In this document: piece by piece, positions 44,416-53,371 of the stretch
How positions within the stretch are numbered: position 1 is the stretch's first letter
Layout of the letters: each line of letters begins with the position of its first letter
From: Photobacterium rosenbergii
GTDB lineage: Bacteria; Pseudomonadota; Gammaproteobacteria; Enterobacterales; Vibrionaceae
NCBI RefSeq assembly: GCF_003026455.1
Contig: NZ_PYMB01000008.1
Coordinates: 62,001-126,000 of the forward strand
DNA: 64,000 nt
Direction of reading: 5' to 3'
The notes under the pieces: generated by a model
Database searches by the model: none
The model's input: only the letters and a program-made list of their open reading frames with translations
Told to the model about the DNA's origin: nothing
Translations under genes and position numbers: made by a program

Positions 44416-46089
44416 TTGAAAATTAAACGTTTTTTTGCCAAGGACATGCGAGCTGCGCTGACCCAAGTTAAGGAAGAACTGGGTGCTGATGCGGTTATCA
44501 TGTCAAATAAAAAGGTCACCGGTGGGGTGGAAATTGTCGCTGCGCTCGACAGTGAGGAACCTCGTGCACAACTGTCTCCTGCCGCGAGCAAAACTCGCGA
44601 AGAGCTAGCGGGCCAGTTTGATAGTGCCAAGCGCCAACTGGCGGATGATAAAGTCCAGCTCCAATCCTCCTCAAGCCGATTTGCCAAAGTGTTGAATAAC
44701 TTCACGGGCCATTCTGGTGATAACGAACAGGGTGGGGGGAGTGAAGCCGATTCGCTATCAGCATTGCTGCAGCGCCAATCGAAACACTATGGTGATGAAC
44801 CGCGCTATGGTCGTCATGAAGAGCCACAGCAGTCCACCAACCGTGGCTACGGTGAACGCAACCATATGGGGGGCGGTCGCTCACAAGAGTCGCACCGTCG
44901 TCAGCCTGAATCTTATTTCAATGACTCAGCGGCACGCCAGCAAAATGGCCGCCAACAAGGCAGGCACCAACTTGATATTGGTGACTATCGTCGTCCGTCG
45001 GTTCCTCAGGCCGAGCCTCCACATACTTCCCGTTCAGCAGATGTCCGTAACGACCCACACCGTTCGGAGTCACGGTTTGGCTCGTCCCAGCAACCTAAAA
45101 ACCGCTTGGACCCTAGTCGTTATGATCCTAAAGCGCGTAGCCACAGTGTTGATGAAATTGATGCCATGCGTAATGAAATGGCATCCATCCGCCGTTTGCT
45201 TGAGCACCAAGTTTCCGGCCTGATGTGGCAGGAAATGGAGCGTCGTGAGCCGATGCGGGCCATGATGATCAAGCGGTTGGAGAAAATGGGCCTATCGCAA
45301 GAGCTATCAGATCAGCTCGCGTGTTATATCCCAGAAGACGTACCGGCAAATGAAGCTTGGCCGGCCTTGCTGGATCTCCTTTCTGATCAAATCATCACGA
45401 CCAAAGACAGCATATTGGAAACCGGTGGCGTTGTTGCGCTACTCGGGCCGACCGGGGTGGGGAAAACCACGACGATTGCTAAGCTAGCGGCACGGGCGGC
45501 AATGGAGTTTGGTCCGGATCAAATTGCCATGGTCACCACTGATACTTTCCGTATTGGTGCTCATGAGCAGTTAGCGACCTATGGTCGAATTATGGGCTGT
45601 CCGGTAAGAGTGGCTAAAGATGCCGAGGAATTGGCCGATATATTACACCAGTTGCGCCATCGTCGTTTGGTGCTGCTGGATACCGCAGGTATGGGGCAGC
45701 GTGATATCAGGCTATCGGAGCAACTCGATACCCTGATGCAAAACAGCGGCTCGCAAATCCGCAGTTTCTTGGTACTGCCATCGACCGCGCAGCGCCGGGT
45801 ATTGCATGAAACCATCGAGCACTTCCGTCGTATTCCGCTTTCGGGCTGTGTCCTGACCAAGCTGGATGAGTCATTGAGCTTGGGCGAGGTGATCAGTGTG
45901 TCGATACAGCACGCACTGCCGATTGCCTACCTTGCCGATGGCCAGCGGGTACCGGAAGACATTAAGGTCGCCACGGGTAACTATCTGGTTGCCCGGGCAA
46001 ATGAATTACTTGAACAAGAGTTAAGCCAGCAAACCCACTTCTGGAGTAGCGAAAGCTCTGAGAGCCAGGGGGCAGACTTTTATGACTGA
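44416..46089 (+). CDS. flhF: Polar flagellar localisation GTPase FlhF
   Basis: FlhF is an SRP-type GTPase that marks the cell pole and sets flagellum position. The start is TTG at 44416 with AAGG 5 bp upstream. The 557 residues comprise the N-terminal B domain (MKIKRFFAKDMRAALTQVKE), a long R/Q/H/S/N-rich disordered linker (about 95-245), and the N and G domains. The P-loop is GPTGVGKTTTIAKL (about 343), followed by TTDTFRIGAHEQL, DTAGMGQRD and LTKLDES. It is longer than the roughly 500 residues usual in Vibrio, because of the linker. It overlaps flhG by 8 bp. Confidence 0.96.
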   Translation: MKIKRFFAKDMRAALTQVKEELGADAVIMSNKKVTGGVEIVAALDSEEPRAQLSPAASKTREELAGQFDSAKRQLADDKVQLQSSSSRFAKVLNNFTGHSGDNEQGGGSEADSLSALLQRQSKHYGDEPRYGRHEEPQQSTNRGYGERNHMGGGRSQESHRRQPESYFNDSAARQQNGRQQGRHQLDIGDYRRPSVPQAEPPHTSRSADVRNDPHRSESRFGSSQQPKNRLDPSRYDPKARSHSVDEIDAMRNEMASIRRLLEHQVSGLMWQEMERREPMRAMMIKRLEKMGLSQELSDQLACYIPEDVPANEAWPALLDLLSDQIITTKDSILETGGVVALLGPTGVGKTTTIAKLAARAAMEFGPDQIAMVTTDTFRIGAHEQLATYGRIMGCPVRVAKDAEELADILHQLRHRRLVLLDTAGMGQRDIRLSEQLDTLMQNSGSQIRSFLVLPSTAQRRVLHETIEHFRRIPLSGCVLTKLDESLSLGEVISVSIQHALPIAYLADGQRVPEDIKVATGNYLVARANELLEQELSQQTHFWSSESSESQGADFYD

Positions 46090-46972
46090 GAACGCCATGT
46101 ACGATCAAGCTAGCGGTTTACGCCGTATGACACAGCTAACTTCCACCAAAGTGATTACCGTAACAGGCGGTAAGGGGGGCGTAGGTAAAACCAACGTCAC
46201 CCTTAACATGGCGATTTCGATGGCCCGCCAAGGTAAGCGGGTGATGGTACTGGACGCCGACCTCGGCTTGGCGAATGTTGACGTGATGCTTGGCCTGCGT
46301 GCTGGGCGTAACTTGTCACATGTCCTGTCGGGGATGTGCGAGCTCAAGGACATTATTGTCGAAGGCCCGTATGGTGTGAAGATTGTACCGGCCGCGTCGG
46401 GTACCCAGAACATGGCTGAGCTGACAACGGCCCAGCACATGGGGTTGATCAGGGCTTTCAGTACCCTTGAAGAAGATATTGATGTCCTGTTGGTTGATAC
46501 CGCCGCAGGGATCTCGGACATGGTGCTGAGCTTCTCCCGTGCCGCTCAGGATGTGGTGGTAGTGGTGTGTGATGAGCCGACTTCGATCACCGACGCTTAT
46601 GCACTAATTAAAATCCTTAGCCGCGAATACGATGTTCAGCGCTTTAAGATTGTTGCCAACATGGTGCGCAGCTACCGTGAAGGCCGGGATCTGTTTATTA
46701 AACTGACCCGGGTCACAGAGCGCTTCTTGGATGCCAATTTAGAATTGGTGGCTTGTATCCCACTTGACGATCGCGTTCGCCAGTCGGTGAAGCGCCAGAA
46801 ACTGGTGGTTGAAGCTTTCCCGCGCAGCCCGGCTGCACTGGCTTTGGGGGCGCTGGCCAACAAAGCGGCAATGTGGCCGGTTCCGCAGAGTCCAGGTGGT
46901 CACTTGGAGTTCTTCGTTGAAAGGTTGTTGGTGAACAACCGTCGTCCGCGGGAGGTGCCGGTCGGTGAATAA
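46082..46972 (+). CDS. flhG: Flagellar number regulator FlhG (MinD-like ATPase)
   Basis: FlhG limits flagella to one by stimulating the FlhF GTPase and restraining FlrA. The 296-residue product has the N-terminal FlhF-activating motif DQASGLR. It then has a ParA/MinD fold with the deviant Walker A TGGKGGVGKTNV, VLDADLGLANVDVMLG, Walker B LLVDTAAGIS, and a C-terminal amphipathic helix region. It overlaps flhF by 8 bp and fliA by 8 bp, so the three are probably translationally coupled. Confidence 0.96.
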   Translation: MTENAMYDQASGLRRMTQLTSTKVITVTGGKGGVGKTNVTLNMAISMARQGKRVMVLDADLGLANVDVMLGLRAGRNLSHVLSGMCELKDIIVEGPYGVKIVPAASGTQNMAELTTAQHMGLIRAFSTLEEDIDVLLVDTAAGISDMVLSFSRAAQDVVVVVCDEPTSITDAYALIKILSREYDVQRFKIVANMVRSYREGRDLFIKLTRVTERFLDANLELVACIPLDDRVRQSVKRQKLVVEAFPRSPAALALGALANKAAMWPVPQSPGGHLEFFVERLLVNNRRPREVPVGE

Positions 46973-47687
46973 AGCATTAACCTATGGGCGCTACCAGCAA
47001 AGCCCACAGGCATTTATTGAACGGTACTCATCACTGGTAAAGCGTATTGCCCATCATCTTATGGGCCGCTTACCGCCGAGCGTGATGTTAGAAGATCTGA
47101 TCCAGGCAGGCATGATTGGCTTGCTTGAGGCACAGCAGAACTACGACCCAACCAAAGGGGCGAGCTTCGAGACCTTCGCCGGTATCCGTATCCGTGGTGC
47201 CATGCTGGATGACATCCGCCGAGGAGATTGGGTTCCCCGTTCTGTTTATAAAAACAACCGACGTATTTCAGAGGCCATTTCTGTCCTTGAAAGCACACTT
47301 GGCCGCGATCCGAACGATCAGGAAATTGCGGCACATCTCGAAATGACGCTCGAACAGTACCACCAGGCCTTAAATGATGTTAATTGTGGTCGTTTAGTGG
47401 GTATGGATGACCTCGGTGTCTCGGAAGATGCTGTTGCCAATGAAGAGTCGGTTGAAGAAAATCTTCCCTTTCAGGGGGTTGTAGATGATAATTTTCGCCA
47501 ATCCTTGGCCGAAGCGATAAAAACGCTGCCGGAAAGAGAAGCATTAGTTTTGTCCCTGTACTACGACGAGGAGCTTAACCTCAAAGAGATAGGGGCGGTT
47601 ATCGGGGTGAGTGAATCCCGAGTTTGCCAGATTCACAGTCAGGCGATGCAACGCTTACGGTCCAAGTTGACTGCGTGGACTTCGTAA
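46965..47687 (+). CDS. fliA: Flagellar sigma factor FliA (sigma-28)
   Basis: FliA directs RNA polymerase to late flagellar promoters; the window contains two such sites (flgM and the flagellin). The 240 residues show region 2 (VMLEDLIQAGMIGLLEAQQN, FETFAGIRIRGAMLDDIRR), region 3 (DPNDQEIAAHLEMTLEQY) and the region 4 helix-turn-helix (LNLKEIGAVIGVSESRVCQI). The start is GTG overlapping flhG by 8 bp. Its antagonist FlgM is encoded at 4676-4987. Confidence 0.97.
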   Translation: MNKALTYGRYQQSPQAFIERYSSLVKRIAHHLMGRLPPSVMLEDLIQAGMIGLLEAQQNYDPTKGASFETFAGIRIRGAMLDDIRRGDWVPRSVYKNNRRISEAISVLESTLGRDPNDQEIAAHLEMTLEQYHQALNDVNCGRLVGMDDLGVSEDAVANEESVEENLPFQGVVDDNFRQSLAEAIKTLPEREALVLSLYYDEELNLKEIGAVIGVSESRVCQIHSQAMQRLRSKLTAWTS

Positions 47688-47716
47688 TAATCACACTATA
47701 AAACACTGATAATTCA

Positions 47717-48112
47717 GTGGGGGCAACTTTGAATAAAAACATGAAAATCCTCATTGTTGATGACTTTTCAACAATGCGCCGAATCGTAAAGAATTTGCTG
47801 CGTGACCTGGGCTTCAACAACACCCAGGAGGCGGATGATGGATTGACTGCACTACCAATGCTTAAGAAGGGCGGTTTTGATTTTGTGGTAACAGACTGGA
47901 ACATGCCGGGCATGCAGGGTATTGACCTGCTTAAGCATATCCGTGCTGATGCCGAACTTAAGCACCTGCCAGTGCTGATGATCACTGCGGAAGCCAAGCG
48001 CGAGCAGATCATCGAAGCCGCCCAGGCCGGTGTTAATGGCTACATTGTGAAGCCATTTACTGCAGCAACGCTTAAAGAGAAGCTAGATAAAATCTTCGAG
48101 CGTATGCAGTAA
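47717..48112 (+). CDS. cheY: Chemotaxis response regulator CheY
   Basis: CheY, phosphorylated by CheA, binds FliM and switches rotation. It is a single receiver domain with the acidic pair in LIVDDFS, the phospho-Asp in [11 protein letters not shown], Thr in MITAEA and Lys in IVKPF. The sequence is of the CheY3 type that controls the Vibrio polar motor. The start is uncertain: GTG 47717 (131 residues, matching the length of known orthologues), TTG 47729 (GGGGG 6 bp upstream) or ATG 47741. It follows fliA by 29 bp. Confidence 0.96.
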   Translation: MGATLNKNMKILIVDDFSTMRRIVKNLLRDLGFNNTQEADDGLTALPMLKKGGFDFVVTDWNMPGMQGIDLLKHIRADAELKHLPVLMITAEAKREQIIEAAQAGVNGYIVKPFTAATLKEKLDKIFERMQ

Positions 48113-48145
48113 GACACTTTCGGGCATCAAAGGACAATAATAACA

Positions 48146-48865
48146 ATGATTACACTCGAACAGGCAAAACAGCTTGTCAGTCTGCTTGAATCCGGCGAGC
48201 AGGATGGAGCAAATACACTATTTACCCGATTGGTGTCAGATAGTCGTGATCCCGTCTATGAAGAAGTAGGCAAACTTACCCGTCAACTTCATGATTCGCT
48301 GGCTAACTTTCGCCTTGATCCCCGTATTACCGATTTAGCAAAAACGGAAATTCCTGATGCTCGCGACCGGTTGTCCTATGTGATAGATAAGACTGAGTCC
48401 GCCGCCAATAAAACCATGGATGCTGTCGATAGTATCCAGCCTCTGGCAGAGCAACTCGGGGATACCTTACAGCAGGTTTATCCTAGATGGCAGCGTTTGA
48501 TGGGAGGACAGATTGCACTGAATGAATTCAAGTTGCTCTGTCACGATATCAACGGGCTACTCACTCAGGTCGAGAGTGATAGCAATGTGCTGCGCACCCA
48601 GTTAACTGAAATTCTCATGGCCCAGGACTTCCAGGATTTGACCGGGCAAATCATCCGTCGGGTGATTGAGCTGGTACATGAGGTTGAAGATCAGCTGGTG
48701 GAAATTCTCAAAGCGTTTGGCATGGAACAAGAAGACCGAACCGAAGCGCTGCGTGAAGAGCGGATCCTCTCTCCAGAAGGGCCGATCGTCAACAGCGACA
48801 CGCGTGAGGATGTGATGTCCAGTCAGGATGATGTCGACGACCTGCTGTCGAGCCTAGGATTTTAA
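48146..48865 (+). CDS. cheZ: CheY-phosphate phosphatase CheZ
   Basis: CheZ dephosphorylates CheY. The 239-residue product is a long helical hairpin with the catalytic segment MAQDFQDLTGQIIRR (acidic residue and Gln for water activation). The C-terminal CheY-binding peptide is DVDDLLSSLGF. AAAGGACAA lies about 9 bp before the ATG. It lies between cheY and cheA, as in Vibrio. Confidence 0.97.
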   Translation: MITLEQAKQLVSLLESGEQDGANTLFTRLVSDSRDPVYEEVGKLTRQLHDSLANFRLDPRITDLAKTEIPDARDRLSYVIDKTESAANKTMDAVDSIQPLAEQLGDTLQQVYPRWQRLMGGQIALNEFKLLCHDINGLLTQVESDSNVLRTQLTEILMAQDFQDLTGQIIRRVIELVHEVEDQLVEILKAFGMEQEDRTEALREERILSPEGPIVNSDTREDVMSSQDDVDDLLSSLGF

Positions 48866-48874
48866 GGGAACAAT

Positions 48875-51199
48875 ATGAGCTTTGATTTAGACGAAGATAT
48901 CCTACAGGACTTTTTGATTGAAGCAGGAGAGATCCTCGAGCTGCTTTCTGAGCAGTTAGTTGAGCTGGAACGCAGTCCGGAAGACTCGGATCTACTCAAC
49001 GCGATTTTTCGTGGCTTCCATACCGTAAAAGGCGGGGCTGGTTTTCTTTCCCTGACCGAGCTGGTAGACGCGTGTCACGGCGCCGAGAATATCTTTGATT
49101 TGCTGAGAACCGGTAAACGTACGGTCACACCTGAATTGATGGATGTGATCCTAGAAGCGCTGGATACCATCAATGTTATGTTTGGCCAAGTGCAAGACCG
49201 TGAACCGGTTGAGCCGGCTGAGCCAACATTGCTGGAAGCGTTGCACCGATTCAGTCAGCCACCAACAGAGCAAGAGTTGGCGCAGCCTAGCAAGCCAACC
49301 CTGAGCGATCCCCAAACGGTTGTTGATGTTGCGATAGAGTCGGCGATGGCAGCGCCAAGCGTTGATTCGGTGCCACCAGTCAATCATGAGCCTGTTCCAA
49401 ATAATGAGCCGCAAGCGGAATCTTCGACTAGCTCAGCGATTGCTGGTGACTCTGTTGACGATATCACCCAAGACGAATTTGATCGTCTGCTTGATGAGCT
49501 GCACGGTAAAGGGCGTGGACCTTCTGTTGTTTCTGAACAAGAGGTAACTCCCGCTTCCCTTTCCCCTGTTGCCGATTCTAATATCGTCAATCAAATTCAA
49601 TCTGAGAGCGGTGATATTACCGATGATGAGTTTGAGCGCCTGCTTGATGAATTGCATGGCGCAGGCAAGGGGCCGGGTAACAGTGATTATAGCTCCCCAG
49701 TCGCCGCGGACTCACAGGTGCAAGAACCGGTTGTGAATACGCCGGTGACTCCGTCTTCAACTGCTGATAGCAGCAATGATGATCTGATGACGGATGACGA
49801 ATTTGAGCGCTTGCTCGATGAACTTCATGGGGTAGGTAAAGGACCATCTGATGATGAGCTGGACATCGCTACTAAGTCTGTGGCCGATATGATGCAAGAG
49901 TCCCAGCCTGTGCCTGCCGAAGTGCCGGTGCAAGTTCATCAAGAACCAGCGCCTGCTCCAGCGCCCGTTTCTGCCCCTCAGCCAGCGGTAGAAAGAAAGG
50001 CAAAACCGGCCGCGAAGGAAAAGAGCAAGGCCGCAGAAGCCACCGTACGTGTCGATACTTCAACGCTAGATACCATCATGAACATGGTTGGCGAGTTGGT
50101 ACTGGTCAGAAACCGCTTGGTGAGCCTTGGCCTCAATACCAATGATGAAGAGATGTCCAAAGCCGTCGCTAACTTGGATGTTGTTACAGCAGACTTGCAG
50201 GGTGCGGTAATGAAAACCCGTATGCAGCCAATCAAGAAAGTGTTTGGCCGTTTCCCTCGCGTCGTCCGCGATTTGGCGCGCAACCTCAATAAAGAGATTG
50301 TGCTGGAGATGCGCGGAGAAGAAACCGATCTCGACAAGAACCTGGTTGAAGCCCTGGCCGATCCGCTGATCCACTTGGTGCGAAATTCTGTCGACCACGG
50401 CATTGAAATGCCGGATGCTCGTGAGAAAGCAGGCAAGCCTCGTGTAGGAACAGTGTTGCTATCGGCTTCACAAGAAGGTGACCATATCCTGTTGACCATC
50501 GAGGATGATGGCGGCGGTATGGATCCGGACAAGTTACGTGGCATTGCGGTTGAGCGTGGTGTTATGGATGCGGATGCCGCATCCCGCCTGACAGATAGCG
50601 AGTGCTACAACCTTATCTTCGCACCTGGTTTCTCGACCAAAAAAGAAATCTCGGATATCTCTGGCCGAGGTGTCGGGATGGACGTTGTCAAAACCGGTAT
50701 TAGCCAGCTCAACGGTTCTATTTCGATTGATTCGGCGCTGGGCAAAGGCACCCGTATTGATATCAAGGTTCCATTGACACTCGCCATTTTGCCGACCTTG
50801 ATGGTGGGCGTAGCAGAACAGCCATTTGCCCTGCCGTTGGCCAGTGTGAATGAGATCTTCCACCTTGACCTGCGCAAGACCAATACGGTTGATGGCCAGC
50901 TGACCATTATCGTGCGTGATAAAGCGATTCCGTTGTTCTACTTGCAGGACTGGCTATCGGGCGTGGGTGTTCCACATCGTGAGCGTGACCATGGCCACGT
51001 GGTCATCGTTCAGATTGGTCACCAGCGAATTGGCTTTGTGGTCGATACCCTGATAGGCCAGGAAGAAGTGGTGATTAAGCCACTCGACGAACTGCTGCAG
51101 GGTACGCCGGGTATGGCAGGCGCGACAATCACCAGTGATGGTCACATTGCGTTGATCCTCGATGTCCCGAACCTACTCAAGCATTATGCGGGCCGCTAA
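48875..51199 (+). CDS. cheA: Chemotaxis histidine kinase CheA
   Basis: CheA phosphorylates CheY and CheB in response to receptors. The 774 residues have the P1 domain with phospho-His49 (FRGFHTVKGG). A long acidic linker follows in place of a clear P2 domain, with three near-identical 20-residue repeats (residues 197-216, 248-267, 305-324; pattern ITDDEFERLLDELHGxGKGP). P3 dimerisation helices start near 390. The P4 ATPase has LVRNSVDHGIE, EDDGGGMDP, FSTKKEISDISGRGVGMDV, and the P5 CheW-like domain is C-terminal. The repeats lie where the Vibrio LID that binds ParP is placed. Confidence 0.97.
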   Translation: MSFDLDEDILQDFLIEAGEILELLSEQLVELERSPEDSDLLNAIFRGFHTVKGGAGFLSLTELVDACHGAENIFDLLRTGKRTVTPELMDVILEALDTINVMFGQVQDREPVEPAEPTLLEALHRFSQPPTEQELAQPSKPTLSDPQTVVDVAIESAMAAPSVDSVPPVNHEPVPNNEPQAESSTSSAIAGDSVDDITQDEFDRLLDELHGKGRGPSVVSEQEVTPASLSPVADSNIVNQIQSESGDITDDEFERLLDELHGAGKGPGNSDYSSPVAADSQVQEPVVNTPVTPSSTADSSNDDLMTDDEFERLLDELHGVGKGPSDDELDIATKSVADMMQESQPVPAEVPVQVHQEPAPAPAPVSAPQPAVERKAKPAAKEKSKAAEATVRVDTSTLDTIMNMVGELVLVRNRLVSLGLNTNDEEMSKAVANLDVVTADLQGAVMKTRMQPIKKVFGRFPRVVRDLARNLNKEIVLEMRGEETDLDKNLVEALADPLIHLVRNSVDHGIEMPDAREKAGKPRVGTVLLSASQEGDHILLTIEDDGGGMDPDKLRGIAVERGVMDADAASRLTDSECYNLIFAPGFSTKKEISDISGRGVGMDVVKTGISQLNGSISIDSALGKGTRIDIKVPLTLAILPTLMVGVAEQPFALPLASVNEIFHLDLRKTNTVDGQLTIIVRDKAIPLFYLQDWLSGVGVPHRERDHGHVVIVQIGHQRIGFVVDTLIGQEEVVIKPLDELLQGTPGMAGATITSDGHIALILDVPNLLKHYAGR
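49463..49846 (+). repeat. Three in-frame 20-codon repeats inside cheA
   Basis: The repeats occupy 49463-49522, 49616-49675 and 49787-49846 and encode DEFxRLLDELHG with a G-K/R-G-P end. They are separated by 31- and 37-codon acidic spacers. The DNA copies differ at many third positions, so they are old duplications kept by selection on the protein rather than a recent expansion. Confidence 0.9.
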
Positions 51200-51222
51200 T
51201 TAAAACTAGCCAAGACCTAAAT

Positions 51223-51248
51223 GGCTTCCCTTTCCCGGGGAAGCCTTT
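51223..51248 (+). terminator. Hairpin between cheA and cheB
   Basis: A perfect 8-bp stem GGCTTCCC / GGGAAGCC with a 7-base loop, followed by TTTCT. It lies 23 bp after cheA. The T tract is short, so partial termination or mRNA processing is more likely than full stop. Confidence 0.48.
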
Positions 51249-51378
51249 CTCCTTGCTAGAGAAAGCGCTATGGGGAAAAGGACCTTGGTAAAAATGTCTC
51301 TCAGACAGAACAACAAAAAATAACTCATAGAAAGCCTGTCCGAAGGCGTAAAGTTTGTCATCAATTAGGTAAATTAAC

Positions 51379-52581
51379 ATGGCAGTAAAAGTATTGGTGG
51401 TGGATGATTCAAGCTTTTTCCGCCGGCGCGTAAGCGAAATTCTCAATGCTGACCCAAGATTGGAAGTGGTTGGCAATGCGGTCAATGGTAAGGAAGCGGT
51501 CGATTTAGCTTCCCGTTTGCATCCTGATGTTATCACCATGGATATTGAAATGCCGGTCATGGACGGGATCACTGCTGTCCGTGAAATAATGAAGGCGAAT
51601 CCTACGCCAATCTTGATGTTCTCTTCACTGACCCATGAAGGGGCGAAAGCCACACTGGATGCCCTTGATGCAGGTGCATTGGACTTCCTACCAAAGAAAT
51701 TCGAAGACATTGCGCGTAACCGTGATGAAGCTGTCAGCCTACTACAAAAGCGTGTGACGGAACTTGCCCGCAAACGGGTATTCATGCGCCGTCCGGCACG
51801 CACTGCAACGCCGCTGCGTGATCCATCGCGAGATAACTCACTAGAAACTGCACGCCCATTGTCGGCTACCCGTAGTCCGCTGGGAAGCCAAAGCCTATCT
51901 TCGTCATCCAGCATGAAGTCAGCGAATTCTGTCTCGGCATTACGACAACCTGTTGCAAGGCCGAGTGCGGTAAAACCTGCTGCTCGGTTTAAGTCGTCGG
52001 GTAAGAAATACCAACTGATGGCTATTGGTACGTCGACCGGTGGGCCAGTCGCGCTGCAAAAGATATTAACGGCACTGCCTGCAAATTTCCCGTTGCCGAT
52101 TGTGTTAATTCAGCATATGCCTGCGACCTTTACCGCGGCATTCGCTGCCCGCTTGGACAATTTGTGCAAGATTAGTGTCAAAGAAGCCCAGGACGGTGAT
52201 GTCCTGAAACCGGGTATGGCCTATCTTGCGCCCGGCGGTATGCAGATGATGCTGGATGGCCGTCCGGGAGCGGTGCGCCTGCGCATTATCGATGGCGGCG
52301 ATCGTATGAACTATAAACCTTGTGTGGATGTGACTTTCGGCTCTGCGGCTAAGGTCTATCATGACAAGGTGCTGTCTATGGTACTGACAGGGATGGGAGC
52401 CGATGGCCGCGAAGGGGCGCGAATGCTGAAAAACAGCGGCGCAACCATTTGGGCGCAGGATGAAGATAGCTGTGTGGTCTACGGGATGCCTCAGGCTGTG
52501 GCCAAGGCGGGGATTTCATCGGAAGATCTGCCATTGGAGCGGATTGCCGAGCGTATCTCTGTCGAACTAGGGCTTGCATAG
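51379..52581 (+). CDS. cheB: Chemotaxis methylesterase/deamidase CheB
   Basis: CheB removes methyl groups from chemoreceptors when phosphorylated by CheA. It has 400 residues. The receiver domain (1 to about 120) has VVDDS, phospho-Asp in [11 protein letters not shown] and Lys in LPKKF. A long S/R-rich linker (about 125-210) follows. The esterase domain has Ser in GTSTGGP, His in IQHMP and Asp in [15 protein letters not shown] is 6 bp before the ATG, 179 bp after cheA. Confidence 0.97.
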   Translation: MAVKVLVVDDSSFFRRRVSEILNADPRLEVVGNAVNGKEAVDLASRLHPDVITMDIEMPVMDGITAVREIMKANPTPILMFSSLTHEGAKATLDALDAGALDFLPKKFEDIARNRDEAVSLLQKRVTELARKRVFMRRPARTATPLRDPSRDNSLETARPLSATRSPLGSQSLSSSSSMKSANSVSALRQPVARPSAVKPAARFKSSGKKYQLMAIGTSTGGPVALQKILTALPANFPLPIVLIQHMPATFTAAFAARLDNLCKISVKEAQDGDVLKPGMAYLAPGGMQMMLDGRPGAVRLRIIDGGDRMNYKPCVDVTFGSAAKVYHDKVLSMVLTGMGADGREGARMLKNSGATIWAQDEDSCVVYGMPQAVAKAGISSEDLPLERIAERISVELGLA

Positions 52582-52591
52582 GGAGTTTGCC

Positions 52592-53371
52592 TTGATAGTC
52601 TGGAGTATTGCTAACCAGAAGGGTGGCGTCGGGAAAACCACAACCACAGTATCCCTCGCTGGATTGCTCAGTGAGCGCAATAAGCGAGTGTTGCTGGTGG
52701 ATACCGATCCCCATGCATCGCTAACGACTTACCTCAATTTTGATGCAGATGGTGTCTCTGCCAGTTTGTTTGATTTGTTCCAGTTAACCGAGATTAACCG
52801 TGATACTGTCAAACCGGTGATTTTGCGCACCCAGTTCAAAAATATCGACATTATCCCGGCCCATATGTCCCTTGCAACGCTGGATAGGGTAATGGGGAAC
52901 CGAGGGGGAATGGGACTTATTCTTAAAAAAGCTCTCCAGTGTCTGGCTGACGATTATGATTATGTCCTGATTGACTGCCCGCCGATCCTCGGGGTGATGA
53001 TGGTCAATGCACTTGCCGCCAGTGACCGTATTCTTATCCCGGTGCAGACCGAGTTTCTGGCGATGAAGGGCCTCGAGCGCATGATGCGCACGTTGCAAAT
53101 CATGCAAAAATCCCGTCGGTCACCATTTAAAGTGACAATAGTCCCGACCATGTACGACAAGCGGACGAGGGCATCGCTGCAGACGCTGCAGGAATTGAAA
53201 TTACGCTTCCCGGATCAGGTTTGGGCATCTGCCGTGCCCATAGATACCAAATTCCGTGATGCCAGCATTAAACATATGCCACCTTCACTCTACTCTCGCA
53301 GTAGCCGTGGGGTGTTTGCGTATAAAACCTTATTGAATTACTTGGGGCGCCTACAACAGGATGAGCGATAA
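52592..53371 (+). CDS. parC: ParA-family chemotaxis localisation ATPase ParC
   Basis: ParC positions chemoreceptor arrays at the cell poles in Vibrio. The start is TTG at 52592 with GGGAG 7 bp upstream; a TTG six codons earlier lies inside the end of cheB. The 259 residues begin MIVWSIANQKGGVGKTTTTV with the deviant Walker A, then DTDPHASLTTYLNF and the DCPPILGVMMVNAL motif. The symbol follows the Vibrio chemotaxis naming and is unrelated to topoisomerase IV. It overlaps parP by 11 bp, as expected for a partner pair. Confidence 0.94.
   Translation: MIVWSIANQKGGVGKTTTTVSLAGLLSERNKRVLLVDTDPHASLTTYLNFDADGVSASLFDLFQLTEINRDTVKPVILRTQFKNIDIIPAHMSLATLDRVMGNRGGMGLILKKALQCLADDYDYVLIDCPPILGVMMVNALAASDRILIPVQTEFLAMKGLERMMRTLQIMQKSRRSPFKVTIVPTMYDKRTRASLQTLQELKLRFPDQVWASAVPIDTKFRDASIKHMPPSLYSRSSRGVFAYKTLLNYLGRLQQDER

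Noticed and set aside
52592-53371. The ParA-type ATPase as a plasmid or chromosome partition gene near an origin
   Set aside because: It is embedded between cheB and parP/cheW without a parB partner or parS-like sites, matching the chemotaxis ParC.
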